From contig DIFU01000094.1 of the NCBI GenBank assembly GCA_002419285.1, forward strand, positions 1 through 20,418: a DNA stretch of 20,418 nucleotides, given 5' to 3'. Made by a program: the position numbers and the translations under genes. This document shows, one piece after another, positions 1 through 7,543 of the stretch (position 1 is its first letter; each line of letters opens with the position of its first letter). Source of the DNA: Prolixibacteraceae bacterium UBA5740 (lineage in GTDB: Bacteria > Bacteroidota > Bacteroidia > Bacteroidales > Prolixibacteraceae). The notes beneath the pieces were generated by a model that was not told the DNA's origin, searched no databases, and saw only the letters and a list, made by a program, of their open reading frames with translations.

Positions 1-311
1 CCGGAGATATCGTTGCCGAAGGAGATCTTCGGATCGATGGATATCTGAAAGGGAATATCCGCACCAAGGGTAAACTCGTTATTGGTTCCACAGGAGCTAT
101 CGAGGGAGATATCGACTGCAACCTTGTTGAGGTTTCCGGTAAGGTCAAAGGGAAGATCAATGCTTCGGACATGTTGACGATGAAATCGAGTGCCATGGTT
201 TCAGGAGAAATATCGACCCCGAAACTGTCGGTTGAGCCAGGATCACTTTTTAGTGGGACTTGCAAGATGGGGCAAGTTTCAGACAAACAGCCAGTTGAGC
301 AAAATAAATAA
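1..311 (+). CDS. Bactofilin-family cytoskeletal protein, 3' end (partial)
   Basis: The reading frame is open from base 3 to the TAA at 309-311; the start lies upstream of the window. The roughly 102 visible residues show the bactofilin (polymer-forming cytoskeletal, DUF583) pattern: short beta-strand turns with hydrophobic residues alternating with Gly/Asp, such as GDIVAEGDLRIDGYLKGNI, then GAIEGDI and GKVKGKI, ending in a short polar tail. Bactofilins build a right-handed beta-helix and polymerise without nucleotide into filaments near the membrane that help with cell shape or protein positioning. The gene ends 9 bp before the AtpI-like gene, so it may be co-transcribed with the ATP synthase cluster. 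The family assignment rests on the repeat pattern; which bactofilin subgroup it is cannot be told from the fragment. Confidence 0.8.
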   Translation, partial: GDIVAEGDLRIDGYLKGNIRTKGKLVIGSTGAIEGDIDCNLVEVSGKVKGKINASDMLTMKSSAMVSGEISTPKLSVEPGSLFSGTCKMGQVSDKQPVEQNK

Positions 312-320
312 AATTAAGTA

Positions 321-701
321 TTGAAAAAATATCTCATTCGACTCATTGGATTCAACCTGATATTCCTTCTTTTAGGTGCCATTCTGTTTGGAACGGTGCT
401 GAAGGACTATTATAATCCGGTTTTTCCAATCATTCTGGTTTTCTTTTTACTGTTTAGCCTCCTGACACATTTTTTGCATGTCAGATATGGACAAAAAAGT
501 TTCCAGAGCTTTGCCCGAACACATATGATAGTCACTTTGCTAAGACTATTTGTTTATTCAGCCGTGATCATCGTTTATCTCATATTGAGAGGTGACCGGG
601 TGGCAGGCTTCGTAATTTTTGTCGGCGTTCTTTATATTCTCTATGCAATTATTGAAGCAACCTCGCTTACCAGGAAGTTTACGGATCAGCAAAATAGTTA
701 G
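321..701 (+). CDS. AtpI-like four-helix membrane protein upstream of F0 genes
   Basis: A 126-residue, very hydrophobic protein with four predicted membrane helices (about residues 7-27, 33-52, 68-88 and 94-112) and a short polar tail. Its position directly before atpB and its four-helix layout suggest an AtpI-type protein, which in other bacteria helps assemble the c-ring or supply Mg2+; sequence similarity to AtpI is weak by eye, so this is inferred mainly from context. The only plausible initiator is TTG at 321, nine bases after the bactofilin stop; no in-frame ATG lies near the N-terminus. The usual small two-helix AtpZ gene is not seen between the bactofilin and this gene. A 175-bp gap separates it from atpB. 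Confidence 0.65.
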   Translation: MKKYLIRLIGFNLIFLLLGAILFGTVLKDYYNPVFPIILVFFLLFSLLTHFLHVRYGQKSFQSFARTHMIVTLLRLFVYSAVIIVYLILRGDRVAGFVIFVGVLYILYAIIEATSLTRKFTDQQNS

Positions 702-840
702 GAGGAGTTGATAAGGGATTTTCAGGTGTTTTTAGTTTTGTTTATTTATTTTCAGTGCGTCAATCTGTTAAAATTGAGAATCAAGCTTTAGACATTGGTT
801 TATAAATATTATTCACCTGTCTGTCAAAACAAAAAAGATA

Positions 841-848
841 TATTTTTG
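841..848 (+). promoter_or_regulatory. Putative promoter -7 element before atpB
   Basis: TATTTTTG matches the Bacteroidota sigma-ABfr -7 consensus TAnnTTTG and lies 28 bp before the atpB ATG, in the 175-bp gap after the AtpI-like gene. No clean TTTG -33 box stands at the ideal distance (the region at about 818-821 is only TGTC-like). It could be an internal promoter letting the F0F1 genes be transcribed apart from the bactofilin. Confidence 0.4.
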
Positions 849-876
849 TTGGCAATGCATATCAACTGAGCCATTT

Positions 877-1971
877 ATGAAGTTATTGAATGCAAAGAAG
901 ATTTTTTCGGCTCTTCTGCTGACTGCAGGAGTTATTTTGATTTCTTATTTACCGGCGTTCAGTGCCGGTTCAGATTCCCAATCGGGAGAAGAGTCTGGAT
1001 TCAACGCAGGGAAATTCGTAATTGATCATGTCTCGGATGCTTATGAGTGGCATATAACCTCATTTGGTGATTTTCATGTTTCGGTTCCACTGCCAGTTAT
1101 ATTGTATAGCAAGACCAGCGGATTTCACACATTTATGTCCTCGAAATTCCATCATGGACACGATGCATATAATGGATTTATGATAGCCCATGAAGGTTCC
1201 TGGGAAGGTAAAATTGTTGAACTTGACCCTCTGGGAAATATCATTGGCAGGCCCTGGGATTTTTCGATTACAAAAACAGTTGCCGGGGTAATGGTCGCTG
1301 CCATTCTTCTTGTTTTCATGCTTATTTGGGTGGCAGGCAAGGCACGGAAGGGAGTGGAAAAGGCTCCATCCGGACTTTATAATCTCATTGAGCCGGTTGT
1401 GGTCTTTATTCGTGATGAGGTTGCCTTACCAGCCATTGGACCGAAGAGTACGGAGCGGTTTATGCCCTTCCTGCTTACCATGTTTTTCTTTATCTTATTC
1501 AATAACTTACTTGGACTGATACCTATCTTTCCATTTGGTGCCAATGTGTCCGGTAATATTTCAGTTACAATGGTCCTGGCTCTCTTCACTTTTTTTGTGA
1601 CGAACCTGAATGGTAATAAACACTATTGGAAGGAGATATTCAATCCGGATGTACCTTGGTGGATGAAATTCCCCATTCCATTAATGCCATTTGTTGAATT
1701 TTCGGGCATGTTTACAAAACCTTTTGTATTGATGGTGCGACTCTTTGCCAACATGCTGGCAGGTCACCTGATAGTGACGGTTTTCGTGAGTTTGATCTTT
1801 ATATTTACAAGTGTTTTGGGACCAGCAGCAGGTTGGGGGATTAGTCCGGTTTCCGTTGCTTTTTCCATATTCATTATTATGCTTGACGTATTGGTATCCT
1901 TTATTCAGGCATATGTTTTCACTCTGCTGTCGGCACTCTATTTCGGTATGGCCACCGCAGAGCATCATTGA
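877..1971 (+). CDS. atpB: ATP synthase F0 subunit a
   Basis: The 364-residue protein is the membrane stator subunit that forms the proton half-channels against the c-ring. The C-terminal two thirds contain the family hallmark MVRLFANMLAGHLI, with the essential arginine at residue 288, and several membrane helices from about residue 132 onward. The N-terminus is unusual for the family but known in Bacteroidota: a Sec-type signal peptide (about residues 1-29, ending at an Ala-rich site) and a hydrophilic, His-rich periplasmic segment of about 100 residues before the first core helix. This explains the length against about 270 residues in E. coli. ATG 877 follows a TAnnTTTG promoter element. atpE begins 29 bp downstream, in the same operon. 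Confidence 0.96.
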   Translation: MKLLNAKKIFSALLLTAGVILISYLPAFSAGSDSQSGEESGFNAGKFVIDHVSDAYEWHITSFGDFHVSVPLPVILYSKTSGFHTFMSSKFHHGHDAYNGFMIAHEGSWEGKIVELDPLGNIIGRPWDFSITKTVAGVMVAAILLVFMLIWVAGKARKGVEKAPSGLYNLIEPVVVFIRDEVALPAIGPKSTERFMPFLLTMFFFILFNNLLGLIPIFPFGANVSGNISVTMVLALFTFFVTNLNGNKHYWKEIFNPDVPWWMKFPIPLMPFVEFSGMFTKPFVLMVRLFANMLAGHLIVTVFVSLIFIFTSVLGPAAGWGISPVSVAFSIFIIMLDVLVSFIQAYVFTLLSALYFGMATAEHH

Positions 1972-2000
1972 TTCGCATATAAATCTTAAATAGTTGTATT

Positions 2001-2252
2001 ATGACAGCATTGTTTATTTTATTGGCAGATGTAGCATTAGGATTGTTTGGAGCAGCTGTTGGTGCTGCAATGGCCGCAATTGGAGCAGCTATCGGCATCG
2101 GACGGATTGGCGCAAGTGCCATGGAAGCTATTGCCCGCCAGCCTGAGGCAAGCGGTGATATTCGTTCCACGATGATTATTTCTGCAGCCCTTATTGAAGG
2201 GGTAGCCTTCTTCGCGGTTATTACCTGCGCGTTGGTTATCTTTCTGGGGTAA
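2001..2252 (+). CDS. atpE: ATP synthase F0 subunit c
   Basis: An 83-residue two-helix hairpin that forms the rotating c-ring. Helix 1 is very rich in Gly/Ala (GAAVGAAMAAIGAAIGIGRIG, residues 17-37), the polar loop carries the conserved ARQPE (residues 45-49), and helix 2 contains the ion-carrying carboxylate Glu66 in SAALIEGVAFF. Counting from the ARQP loop, the position used as a Na+ ligand (Gln) in sodium-driven rings is Ile33, and the residue after the key Glu is Gly rather than Ser/Thr. This suggests proton coupling. The stop codon is followed 12 nt later by a strong hairpin with a T-run, a likely device for making more c than b subunit. Confidence 0.96.
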   Translation: MTALFILLADVALGLFGAAVGAAMAAIGAAIGIGRIGASAMEAIARQPEASGDIRSTMIISAALIEGVAFFAVITCALVIFLG

Positions 2253-2263
2253 CATTATGCATT

Positions 2264-2302
2264 GGGTTCGTCTCCCGGGATTGCCGGGGACGATCCCTTT
2301 TT
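2264..2302 (+). terminator. Terminator-like hairpin between atpE and atpF
   Basis: GGGTTCGTCTCCCGG (2264-2278) pairs with CCGGGGACGATCCC (2284-2297) through a five-base loop GATTG, giving about 13 base pairs with one T-T mismatch and one bulged T2273. Five T residues follow immediately (2298-2302). This has the form of an intrinsic terminator but lies inside an operon, between the c and b subunit genes. It probably attenuates or stabilises the mRNA rather than ending all transcription, since atpF has no visible promoter of its own. Confidence 0.7.
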
Positions 2303-2324
2303 CAAAACATCAAAAAAGTTTCAA

Positions 2325-2819
2325 ATGGGTTTAGTTTCACCAAATCCGGGGACCATATTCTGGATGGTCATAGTTTTCGGCATTGTGCTGCTAATTTTGA
2401 AAAAATTTGCTTGGAGGCCTATCCTAAATGCCCTAAAAGAGAGAGAAAGCAGTATATCCAATGCCTTAATGTCGGCAGAAAAGGCCCGCAAGGAGGTAGC
2501 TAATCTGAAAGCTGACCATGAAGCCATTCGACTCGAAGCCCAGCGCGAGAAGGAACAGATATTAAAGGAAGCTCGGGAAATCAAGGAAAAAATGATAGCC
2601 GAAGCCAGGGAAAAGGCACAATCTGAAGCCCAGAAAGCTGTTGAACAGGCGCGCGAGCAGATTCAGCTTGAAAAGGTGGCTGCGATCAACGATATTCGTA
2701 AACAGGTTGTTATTCTATCAGTAAATATTGCAGAAAAGGTCATCCGTCAAAAAATCAGCCCAAGTGCTGAACAGGAAAAGATGATTGATTTGATGCTAAA
2801 AGACTTAACCCTGAATTAG
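2325..2819 (+). CDS. atpF: ATP synthase F0 subunit b
   Basis: The 164-residue peripheral-stalk subunit joins the a subunit to delta at the top of F1. It has one N-terminal membrane helix (about residues 9-27, IFWMVIVFGIVLLILKKFAW) and then a long charged coiled coil rich in Ala, Glu and Lys to about residue 135. ATG 2325 is chosen because it gives the usual Bacteroidota N-terminus MGLVSPNPGTIFWM. The frame is open upstream to a TTG at 2262, but that extension would run through the hairpin at 2264-2297 and would put an atypical polar segment ahead of the membrane helix. atpH starts 4 bp after the stop, which suggests coupled translation. Confidence 0.94.
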   Translation: MGLVSPNPGTIFWMVIVFGIVLLILKKFAWRPILNALKERESSISNALMSAEKARKEVANLKADHEAIRLEAQREKEQILKEAREIKEKMIAEAREKAQSEAQKAVEQAREQIQLEKVAAINDIRKQVVILSVNIAEKVIRQKISPSAEQEKMIDLMLKDLTLN

Positions 2820-2823
2820 AAAT

Positions 2824-3372
2824 ATGAACGAGAGCAAAATATCGGTCCGGTATGCAAGGTCGCTTTATTTGACTGCAAGTGAGCAGGGGGTGGCTGAGAC
2901 AGTAGGCGGTGATATGCGTAAACTTATGGAGCTTATTCGTACATCTGATGATTTCCGGATTTTCCTGGAATCCTCGGTAATTCGGAAATCCAAAAAATCA
3001 GAGATGCTGCATCAGATTTTTTCTCCGCATGTTACGGATTTGACACTCAGGTTTCTTGCTCTTGTTGCCGAAAATCGACGGGAAAACTGGCTTGAATCTA
3101 TCGGTCGCGATTACCTTGATATCATGAGGGAACAAATGGGGATTACTCCGGTTTCCATAACAACAGCCGTTGAATTACCAGCAGAAAGTCTTTCACATAT
3201 CACCCGGTTCCTCAGTCAGGAAACCGGACGCAGGGTGGAGCTTGCCCCAAAAGTCAACCCAGCGATCATTGGCGGAATTGTTTTGAGAATAGGTGATCTG
3301 CAGTTCGATGGAAGCATCTCAAGGCAACTGGCAAAAGTAAAGGAAGAATTAATGAAAAATCCCCTTTTTTAA
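2824..3372 (+). CDS. atpH: ATP synthase F1 subunit delta (OSCP)
   Basis: A 182-residue soluble subunit that links the b stalk to the alpha subunits at the crown of F1. The N-terminus (VRYARSLYLTASEQG) is the typical helical start of the OSCP/delta family, and the C-terminus has the family beta-strand signature NPAIIGGIVLRIGDLQFDGS followed by a closing helix. The length is normal for the family. It lies 4 bp after atpF and 27 bp before atpA within the operon. No oddities were seen. Confidence 0.95.
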   Translation: MNESKISVRYARSLYLTASEQGVAETVGGDMRKLMELIRTSDDFRIFLESSVIRKSKKSEMLHQIFSPHVTDLTLRFLALVAENRRENWLESIGRDYLDIMREQMGITPVSITTAVELPAESLSHITRFLSQETGRRVELAPKVNPAIIGGIVLRIGDLQFDGSISRQLAKVKEELMKNPLF

Positions 3373-3399
3373 TAAACGCAAATTAAACAGACAATTCAT

Positions 3400-4977
3400 A
3401 TGGCGGACATTAAACCGGCTGAAGTTTCAAAAATATTAAGAGAACAGCTTGAGCACTTTAAAAGTAAAACAGACCTCGAGGAAGTGGGTACCGTTTTACA
3501 GGTGGGTGATGGAATTGCAAGGATACATGGTCTTGCAAACGTTGAGTCGAATGAGATGATCGAGTTTGACGGTGGAATAAAAGGCATCGTGCTAAACCTG
3601 GAAGAAGATAATGTAGGCGCAGTGCTTTTGGGATCTTCGGAAAGTGTAAGGGAAGGAGATACCGTTAGACGTTTGAACCGGACTGCCTCCATCATGGTCG
3701 GCGAGAAGCTCCTTGGAAGAGTTATCAATACCCTGGGAGAGCCAATTGACAATAAGGGCCCTATTTCAGGAGAATTATTTGAAATGCCTCTTGAAAGAAA
3801 GGCACCCGGGGTAATCTTCCGGCAGCCAGTGAAGCAGCCTCTACAGACAGGATTGAAAGCAATAGATGCCATGATACCTATTGGACGTGGCCAACGTGAG
3901 CTGATAATCGGAGACCGCCAGACTGGCAAGACTGCCATCGCAATAGACACTATTATCAATCAGCGGGAGAGCTTTGAAAAAGGGGAACCAGTGTTTTGCA
4001 TCTATGTGGCGATTGGGCAGAAAGGATCGACAGTGGCCAACATCGCTGCTACGCTTGAGAAGTACGGTGCTCTTGACTATACGGTAATTGTACTTGCAAC
4101 AGCTGCCGACCCGGCTGCACAACAGTTCTATGCTCCTTATGCCGGAGCAGCTATCGGAGAATATTTCCGGGATACCGGCAGGGACGCCCTGATAATTTAT
4201 GATGACTTGTCAAAACAGGCTGTATCATACAGGGAAGTGTCACTGTTGCTTCGTCGCCCGCCTGGAAGGGAAGCATATCCGGGTGACGTATTTTATCTTC
4301 ATTCCAGATTGCTTGAGAGGGCTGCCAAGATCATTGATTCGAATGAAATAGCATCACGCATGAATGACTTGCCGCCATCATTGGTTGGAAAGGTCAAAGG
4401 AGGAGGTTCTTTAACCGCATTGCCGATCATTGAGACCCAGGCGGGTGACGTTTCGGCTTATATCCCGACAAACGTGATATCGATTACTGACGGACAAATC
4501 TTTTTGGAGTCCAATCTGTTCAATGCCGGAGTCCGACCCGCCATCAATGTGGGTATTTCGGTATCCAGGGTAGGTGGATCAGCGCAGGTAAAAGCCATGA
4601 AGAAAATTGCCGGTACATTAAAACTCGATCAGGCACAGTTTCGGGAATTGGAAGCCTTTGCCAAGTTTGGTTCTGACCTCGATGCCGCTACCATAAGAGT
4701 TCTTGATAAAGGCCGGAAAAACGTTGAGTTATTGAAGCAGGGTCAGTATCAGCCGATGAGGCTTGAGCATATGATTGCAGTTATTTATTGCGGAACCAAG
4801 GAACTGCTTCGCAAAGTTCCGGTCGAAAAGTTGAAAGCATTTGAATCTCAGTTTATTGAACTGATGGAGATGCAATACAGGGAAACCCTCAATTCACTTA
4901 GATCGGGGAACCTGTCAGCAGATGATGAATCGAACCTCAGACAGGCAGCAGCTGAAGTTGCAGGCAGGTTTTTCTAA
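3400..4977 (+). CDS. atpA: ATP synthase F1 subunit alpha
   Basis: A 525-residue non-catalytic nucleotide-binding subunit of the F1 hexamer. The N-terminal beta-barrel (to about residue 95) contains VGDGIARIHGL. The nucleotide domain has the Walker A motif GDRQTGKT (residues 171-178) and Walker B ending in YDD (Asp268/Asp269). The arginine that reaches into the neighbouring beta catalytic site is Arg390 in SVSRVGGSAQVKAMK. The C-terminal helical domain is complete. Size and motifs are normal. Its partner beta subunit gene (atpD) does not follow: atpG comes 45 bp downstream and then the operon ends, so atpD-atpC must be elsewhere on the genome. Confidence 0.98.
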   Translation: MADIKPAEVSKILREQLEHFKSKTDLEEVGTVLQVGDGIARIHGLANVESNEMIEFDGGIKGIVLNLEEDNVGAVLLGSSESVREGDTVRRLNRTASIMVGEKLLGRVINTLGEPIDNKGPISGELFEMPLERKAPGVIFRQPVKQPLQTGLKAIDAMIPIGRGQRELIIGDRQTGKTAIAIDTIINQRESFEKGEPVFCIYVAIGQKGSTVANIAATLEKYGALDYTVIVLATAADPAAQQFYAPYAGAAIGEYFRDTGRDALIIYDDLSKQAVSYREVSLLLRRPPGREAYPGDVFYLHSRLLERAAKIIDSNEIASRMNDLPPSLVGKVKGGGSLTALPIIETQAGDVSAYIPTNVISITDGQIFLESNLFNAGVRPAINVGISVSRVGGSAQVKAMKKIAGTLKLDQAQFRELEAFAKFGSDLDAATIRVLDKGRKNVELLKQGQYQPMRLEHMIAVIYCGTKELLRKVPVEKLKAFESQFIELMEMQYRETLNSLRSGNLSADDESNLRQAAAEVAGRFF

Positions 4978-5022
4978 ACTTATCCTTTCAGATACAAATC
5001 AGAACAATGCATTTCAGTTGAT

Positions 5023-5901
5023 ATGGCAGGACTCAAAGAAATAAGGACCAGGATAACATCCATAAAAACTACCAGACAGGTTACAAGTGCCATGAAAATG
5101 GTTTCTGCCGCCAAATTGAAAAAGGCCCAGGATGCGATTATCAATTTTAGGCCTTATGCCCAAAGGTTGCAGGTAATCATGGAACAGGTTGCAGGTTCTT
5201 TGCATGGACAGAATATCTCTCCTTATTGTGCCAAAAGAGATACCGAAAACATTTTACTAATTGTTATTACCAGTAACAGGGGACTATGCGGTGGTTTTAA
5301 TTCCAACGTCATCAAGGAATTTCAGGAGGTGCTATCTACGAAATATTCAGCCGAATATTCAGCCGGAAGGGTTAAGATTATGGCCATTGGAAAACAAGGT
5401 GAACGCCTGCTTAAAAGTGCCCGGTATAAGGTAGATGTTTCCAATAATGACATTTGGGATAATTTTTCATATCCGGCAGTAGAAACTATGGCCAACCAAT
5501 TGATGGAAGAATTCAGCCAGGGTATTTTCGATAAAGTGGATATTCTGTTTAATGAATTTGTGAATGCTGCAATGCAGAGGCCTATCGTTCAAGAGTTTTT
5601 GCCTGTTCAGATTCAGGAATCTGAACAGACCGGGGATGAAGGATTGATTATTTATGAACCATCAAAATCCGAAATTGCCAGGGAAATGATCCCGAGAATG
5701 CTTCGCACACAATTCTATAAAGCTTTACTCGATTCTTGGGCAGCAGAACATGGAGCCAGAATGACTGCAATGCATTTGGCTACAGATAACGCAACTGAAC
5801 TGATCAATGATCTGACCCTGGTTTATAATAAGGCACGTCAGGCTACCATCACCAAAGAAATTCTGGAGATTAGTGCCGGTGCAGAAGCCTTAAGGGGATA
5901 G
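5023..5901 (+). CDS. atpG: ATP synthase F1 subunit gamma
   Basis: The 292-residue central rotor shaft. The N-terminal helix (LKEIRTRITSIKTTRQVTSA) and the C-terminal helix (TELINDLTLVYNKARQATIT) are the highly conserved halves of the antiparallel coiled coil that turns inside the alpha/beta hexamer; between them lies the Rossmann-like domain beginning with the conserved ITSNRGLCGGFNSNV. This is the last gene of the cluster. It converges with the methyltransferase gene, with only 24 bp between the two stop codons and no clear intrinsic terminator; a weak AGGG/CCCT hairpin is all that is visible. Confidence 0.96.
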   Translation: MAGLKEIRTRITSIKTTRQVTSAMKMVSAAKLKKAQDAIINFRPYAQRLQVIMEQVAGSLHGQNISPYCAKRDTENILLIVITSNRGLCGGFNSNVIKEFQEVLSTKYSAEYSAGRVKIMAIGKQGERLLKSARYKVDVSNNDIWDNFSYPAVETMANQLMEEFSQGIFDKVDILFNEFVNAAMQRPIVQEFLPVQIQESEQTGDEGLIIYEPSKSEIAREMIPRMLRTQFYKALLDSWAAEHGARMTAMHLATDNATELINDLTLVYNKARQATITKEILEISAGAEALRG

Positions 5902-5925
5902 GGACTTGCCCTTGCTTAAGAGATG

Positions 5926-6638
5926 TCAGTTGTCGTTGCGGATAATGACCACAAAATTGGTTGCGGGTTGAAAACCATCTTTCATTACCCTTTCTTTAAA
6001 GGTCTCCAAACTAGCTTTTAATTCATCATATTCAGGAAATCTTTCTGCTTTTGACTGATGTTGCTCCATTTTGCTTATCCAAAGCTGAAGCCTGTCCGGG
6101 TTTCTTTCCGGCTGTTCTTGCCGGTCGTAGTCAAAAACTCCCGTGGGGATTAATTGGTTTTCTTTTAGCAGAGCAAGAACCTCATCCCTTGAATAGGTCT
6201 CACGGTGAACTATGCCTGACAGACGATCAATTTTGCTCCGATGATGGTGATAAAGTTGTTGATTTAACTGCGCGGCATTCAGACGATCAGAAATAATCTC
6301 ACTGATGACCAGCCATCCTCCTTTTCGGGTTACCCTTTTCATTTCATATAGGGCTTTTCCGGAGTTGCCAAATGATGGAGTGCATTGGAGATAGTTGATA
6401 GATCGAATGATTCGTTTGGAAAAACAAGATTTTCGGCATTCATTGTCTCAAACCGATATTTCTTGTCCGGAAAACTTTGACGTGCAGTTTGAATAGCTTC
6501 CTCTGATGGGTCAATTCCGGTAAAGAATGCCTCCGGGAATAATTCTGTTAGGGTTTTGATAAAATGACCATCACCAGTTCCAATATCCAGAACCTGCCGG
6601 ATCGTCTCTTTCTCAATTATTTCTGTTAATCGTATCAT
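5926..6638 (-). pseudogene. Class I SAM-dependent methyltransferase, frameshifted
   Basis: Two overlapping minus-strand frames together make one class I methyltransferase of about 237 residues. The upstream part (6638 to 6339, 99 residues) has SAM motif I VLDIGTGDGHF (residues 16-26), the acidic residue in GIDPSEEAI, and the motif IV region FDLSTISNALHHL. It then stops early. The downstream part (6342 to 5926) begins with MKRVTRKGGWLVISEI, the conserved strand that should follow directly. One extra A in the AAAA run at 6355-6358 restores a continuous EKALYEMKRV junction, so a one-base deletion is likely. The stop and next ATG overlap as ATGA, so coupled translation of two pieces is possible in principle. 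The substrate is unknown. The gene starts 3 bp after the TauE-like gene, in the same operon. Confidence 0.7.
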
Positions 6639-6641
6639 AAC

Positions 6642-7316
6642 TTAGATTAGTAATAAAAATGCGGAGAGTGCTGTTATTAGGATAACAAATGTCCGGTAGG
6701 TTTGTTCCGAAATCCTCTTGACCAGTTGAATTCCCATAAATGCCCCAATTGCAATGGCAGGCAACAGCCAAAGGTTAAGGATAAGGCTTTCAATACCGAT
6801 GTTTTTCCAAATAAACATCTGTAAAGGGAACTTGGCAAAATTGATGATAAGAAAGAACCATGCAGTTGTCCCGATAAATCTGCTTTTTGGCAAATCCATC
6901 GCAAGCAGGTAAATGGCAAAGACCGGTCCTGCCACATTGCCCATCATGGTAGCAAAACCTCCGAGAATTCCCAGGAATGGGGCAAACCACCACATTCGGG
7001 AATAGTTCAATGACTCCTTTTTTTTTCGGAGCATTAGTCCAAGGCTAAGAAAAACCAGTATTGCTATGATATTCTTAAACCAATTTTCACTCACTATATC
7101 TCCGATCCATACACCCAGCAATAATCCTGCAAAGGCCCAGGGTAACATGCGGAAGAGACTTTTCCATTCGGCATGCCTGTGATAATAGGTCACACCAAAA
7201 AGATCGGCCAGCATCAACATTGGCAGCAAGACTCCGGTTGAGGGCTTTCCGCCAAAGATTATGGCTAAAGCCGGAATTACTGCTAGAGAAACTCCGGGAA
7301 CCCCGACCTTTGACAT
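6642..7316 (-). CDS. TauE/SafE (DUF81) family membrane transporter, N-terminus uncertain
   Basis: The 224-residue polytopic protein has about seven membrane helices. It shows TauE/SafE features: GMSKVGVPGVSL near the start, LADLFGVTYYHRH after the second helix, and a second half-repeat with GFATMMGNVAGPVFAIYLL. Members of this family are thought to export or import small anions such as sulfite or sulfoacetate; the substrate cannot be read from sequence. ATG 7316 is the first in-frame ATG but cuts into the first helix: the frame continues upstream to 7388 and encodes ELSLLQWTVLVISAILIG, clearly the missing part, with no ATG, GTG or TTG before a stop at 7389-7391. A run of ten A (7371-7380) lies in this stretch. 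The true start is non-standard, or the 5' end is damaged or mis-sequenced. Confidence 0.75.
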   Translation of the reverse strand: MSKVGVPGVSLAVIPALAIIFGGKPSTGVLLPMLMLADLFGVTYYHRHAEWKSLFRMLPWAFAGLLLGVWIGDIVSENWFKNIIAILVFLSLGLMLRKKKESLNYSRMWWFAPFLGILGGFATMMGNVAGPVFAIYLLAMDLPKSRFIGTTAWFFLIINFAKFPLQMFIWKNIGIESLILNLWLLPAIAIGAFMGIQLVKRISEQTYRTFVILITALSAFLLLI

Positions 7317-7543
7317 ACCAATAAGTATGGCAGATATGACCAGAACTGTCCATTGTAAAAGTGAAAGCTCAAAAAAAAAATGGAAAAGTCACATAGATAA
7401 TTTTGCCGTGAAATGAGGCCTTAAAAATAATGATAAAATGAGGCACGATGAAAAAACTTTCTCATTATACGAATGTTGTGATTTGGAAACGCTAAACCGA
7501 TCAGATATTAGTGGATTTTTTTTTCTTTGGTTGGCTTTCTGAT

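Noticed and set aside
2262..2324. TTG start for atpF giving a 185-residue protein
   Set aside because: The extension runs through the strong hairpin at 2264-2297 and adds a polar stretch before the membrane helix; ATG 2325 gives the normal family N-terminus.
3396..3959. 187-codon minus-strand frame opposite atpA
   Set aside because: It is a shadow of the strongly supported atpA coding frame, with low-complexity Ser/Pro-rich composition and no domain.
5885..5925. Possible terminator between atpG and the methyltransferase
   Set aside because: The only pairing is a four-base AGGG/CCCT stem without a T-run on either strand.
7438..7542. 34-codon open frame upstream of nhaA starting MRHDEKTFSLYECC
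   Set aside because: It is short, ends in a stretch produced by a T-run, and is not supported by a promoter or coupling; chance is more likely.
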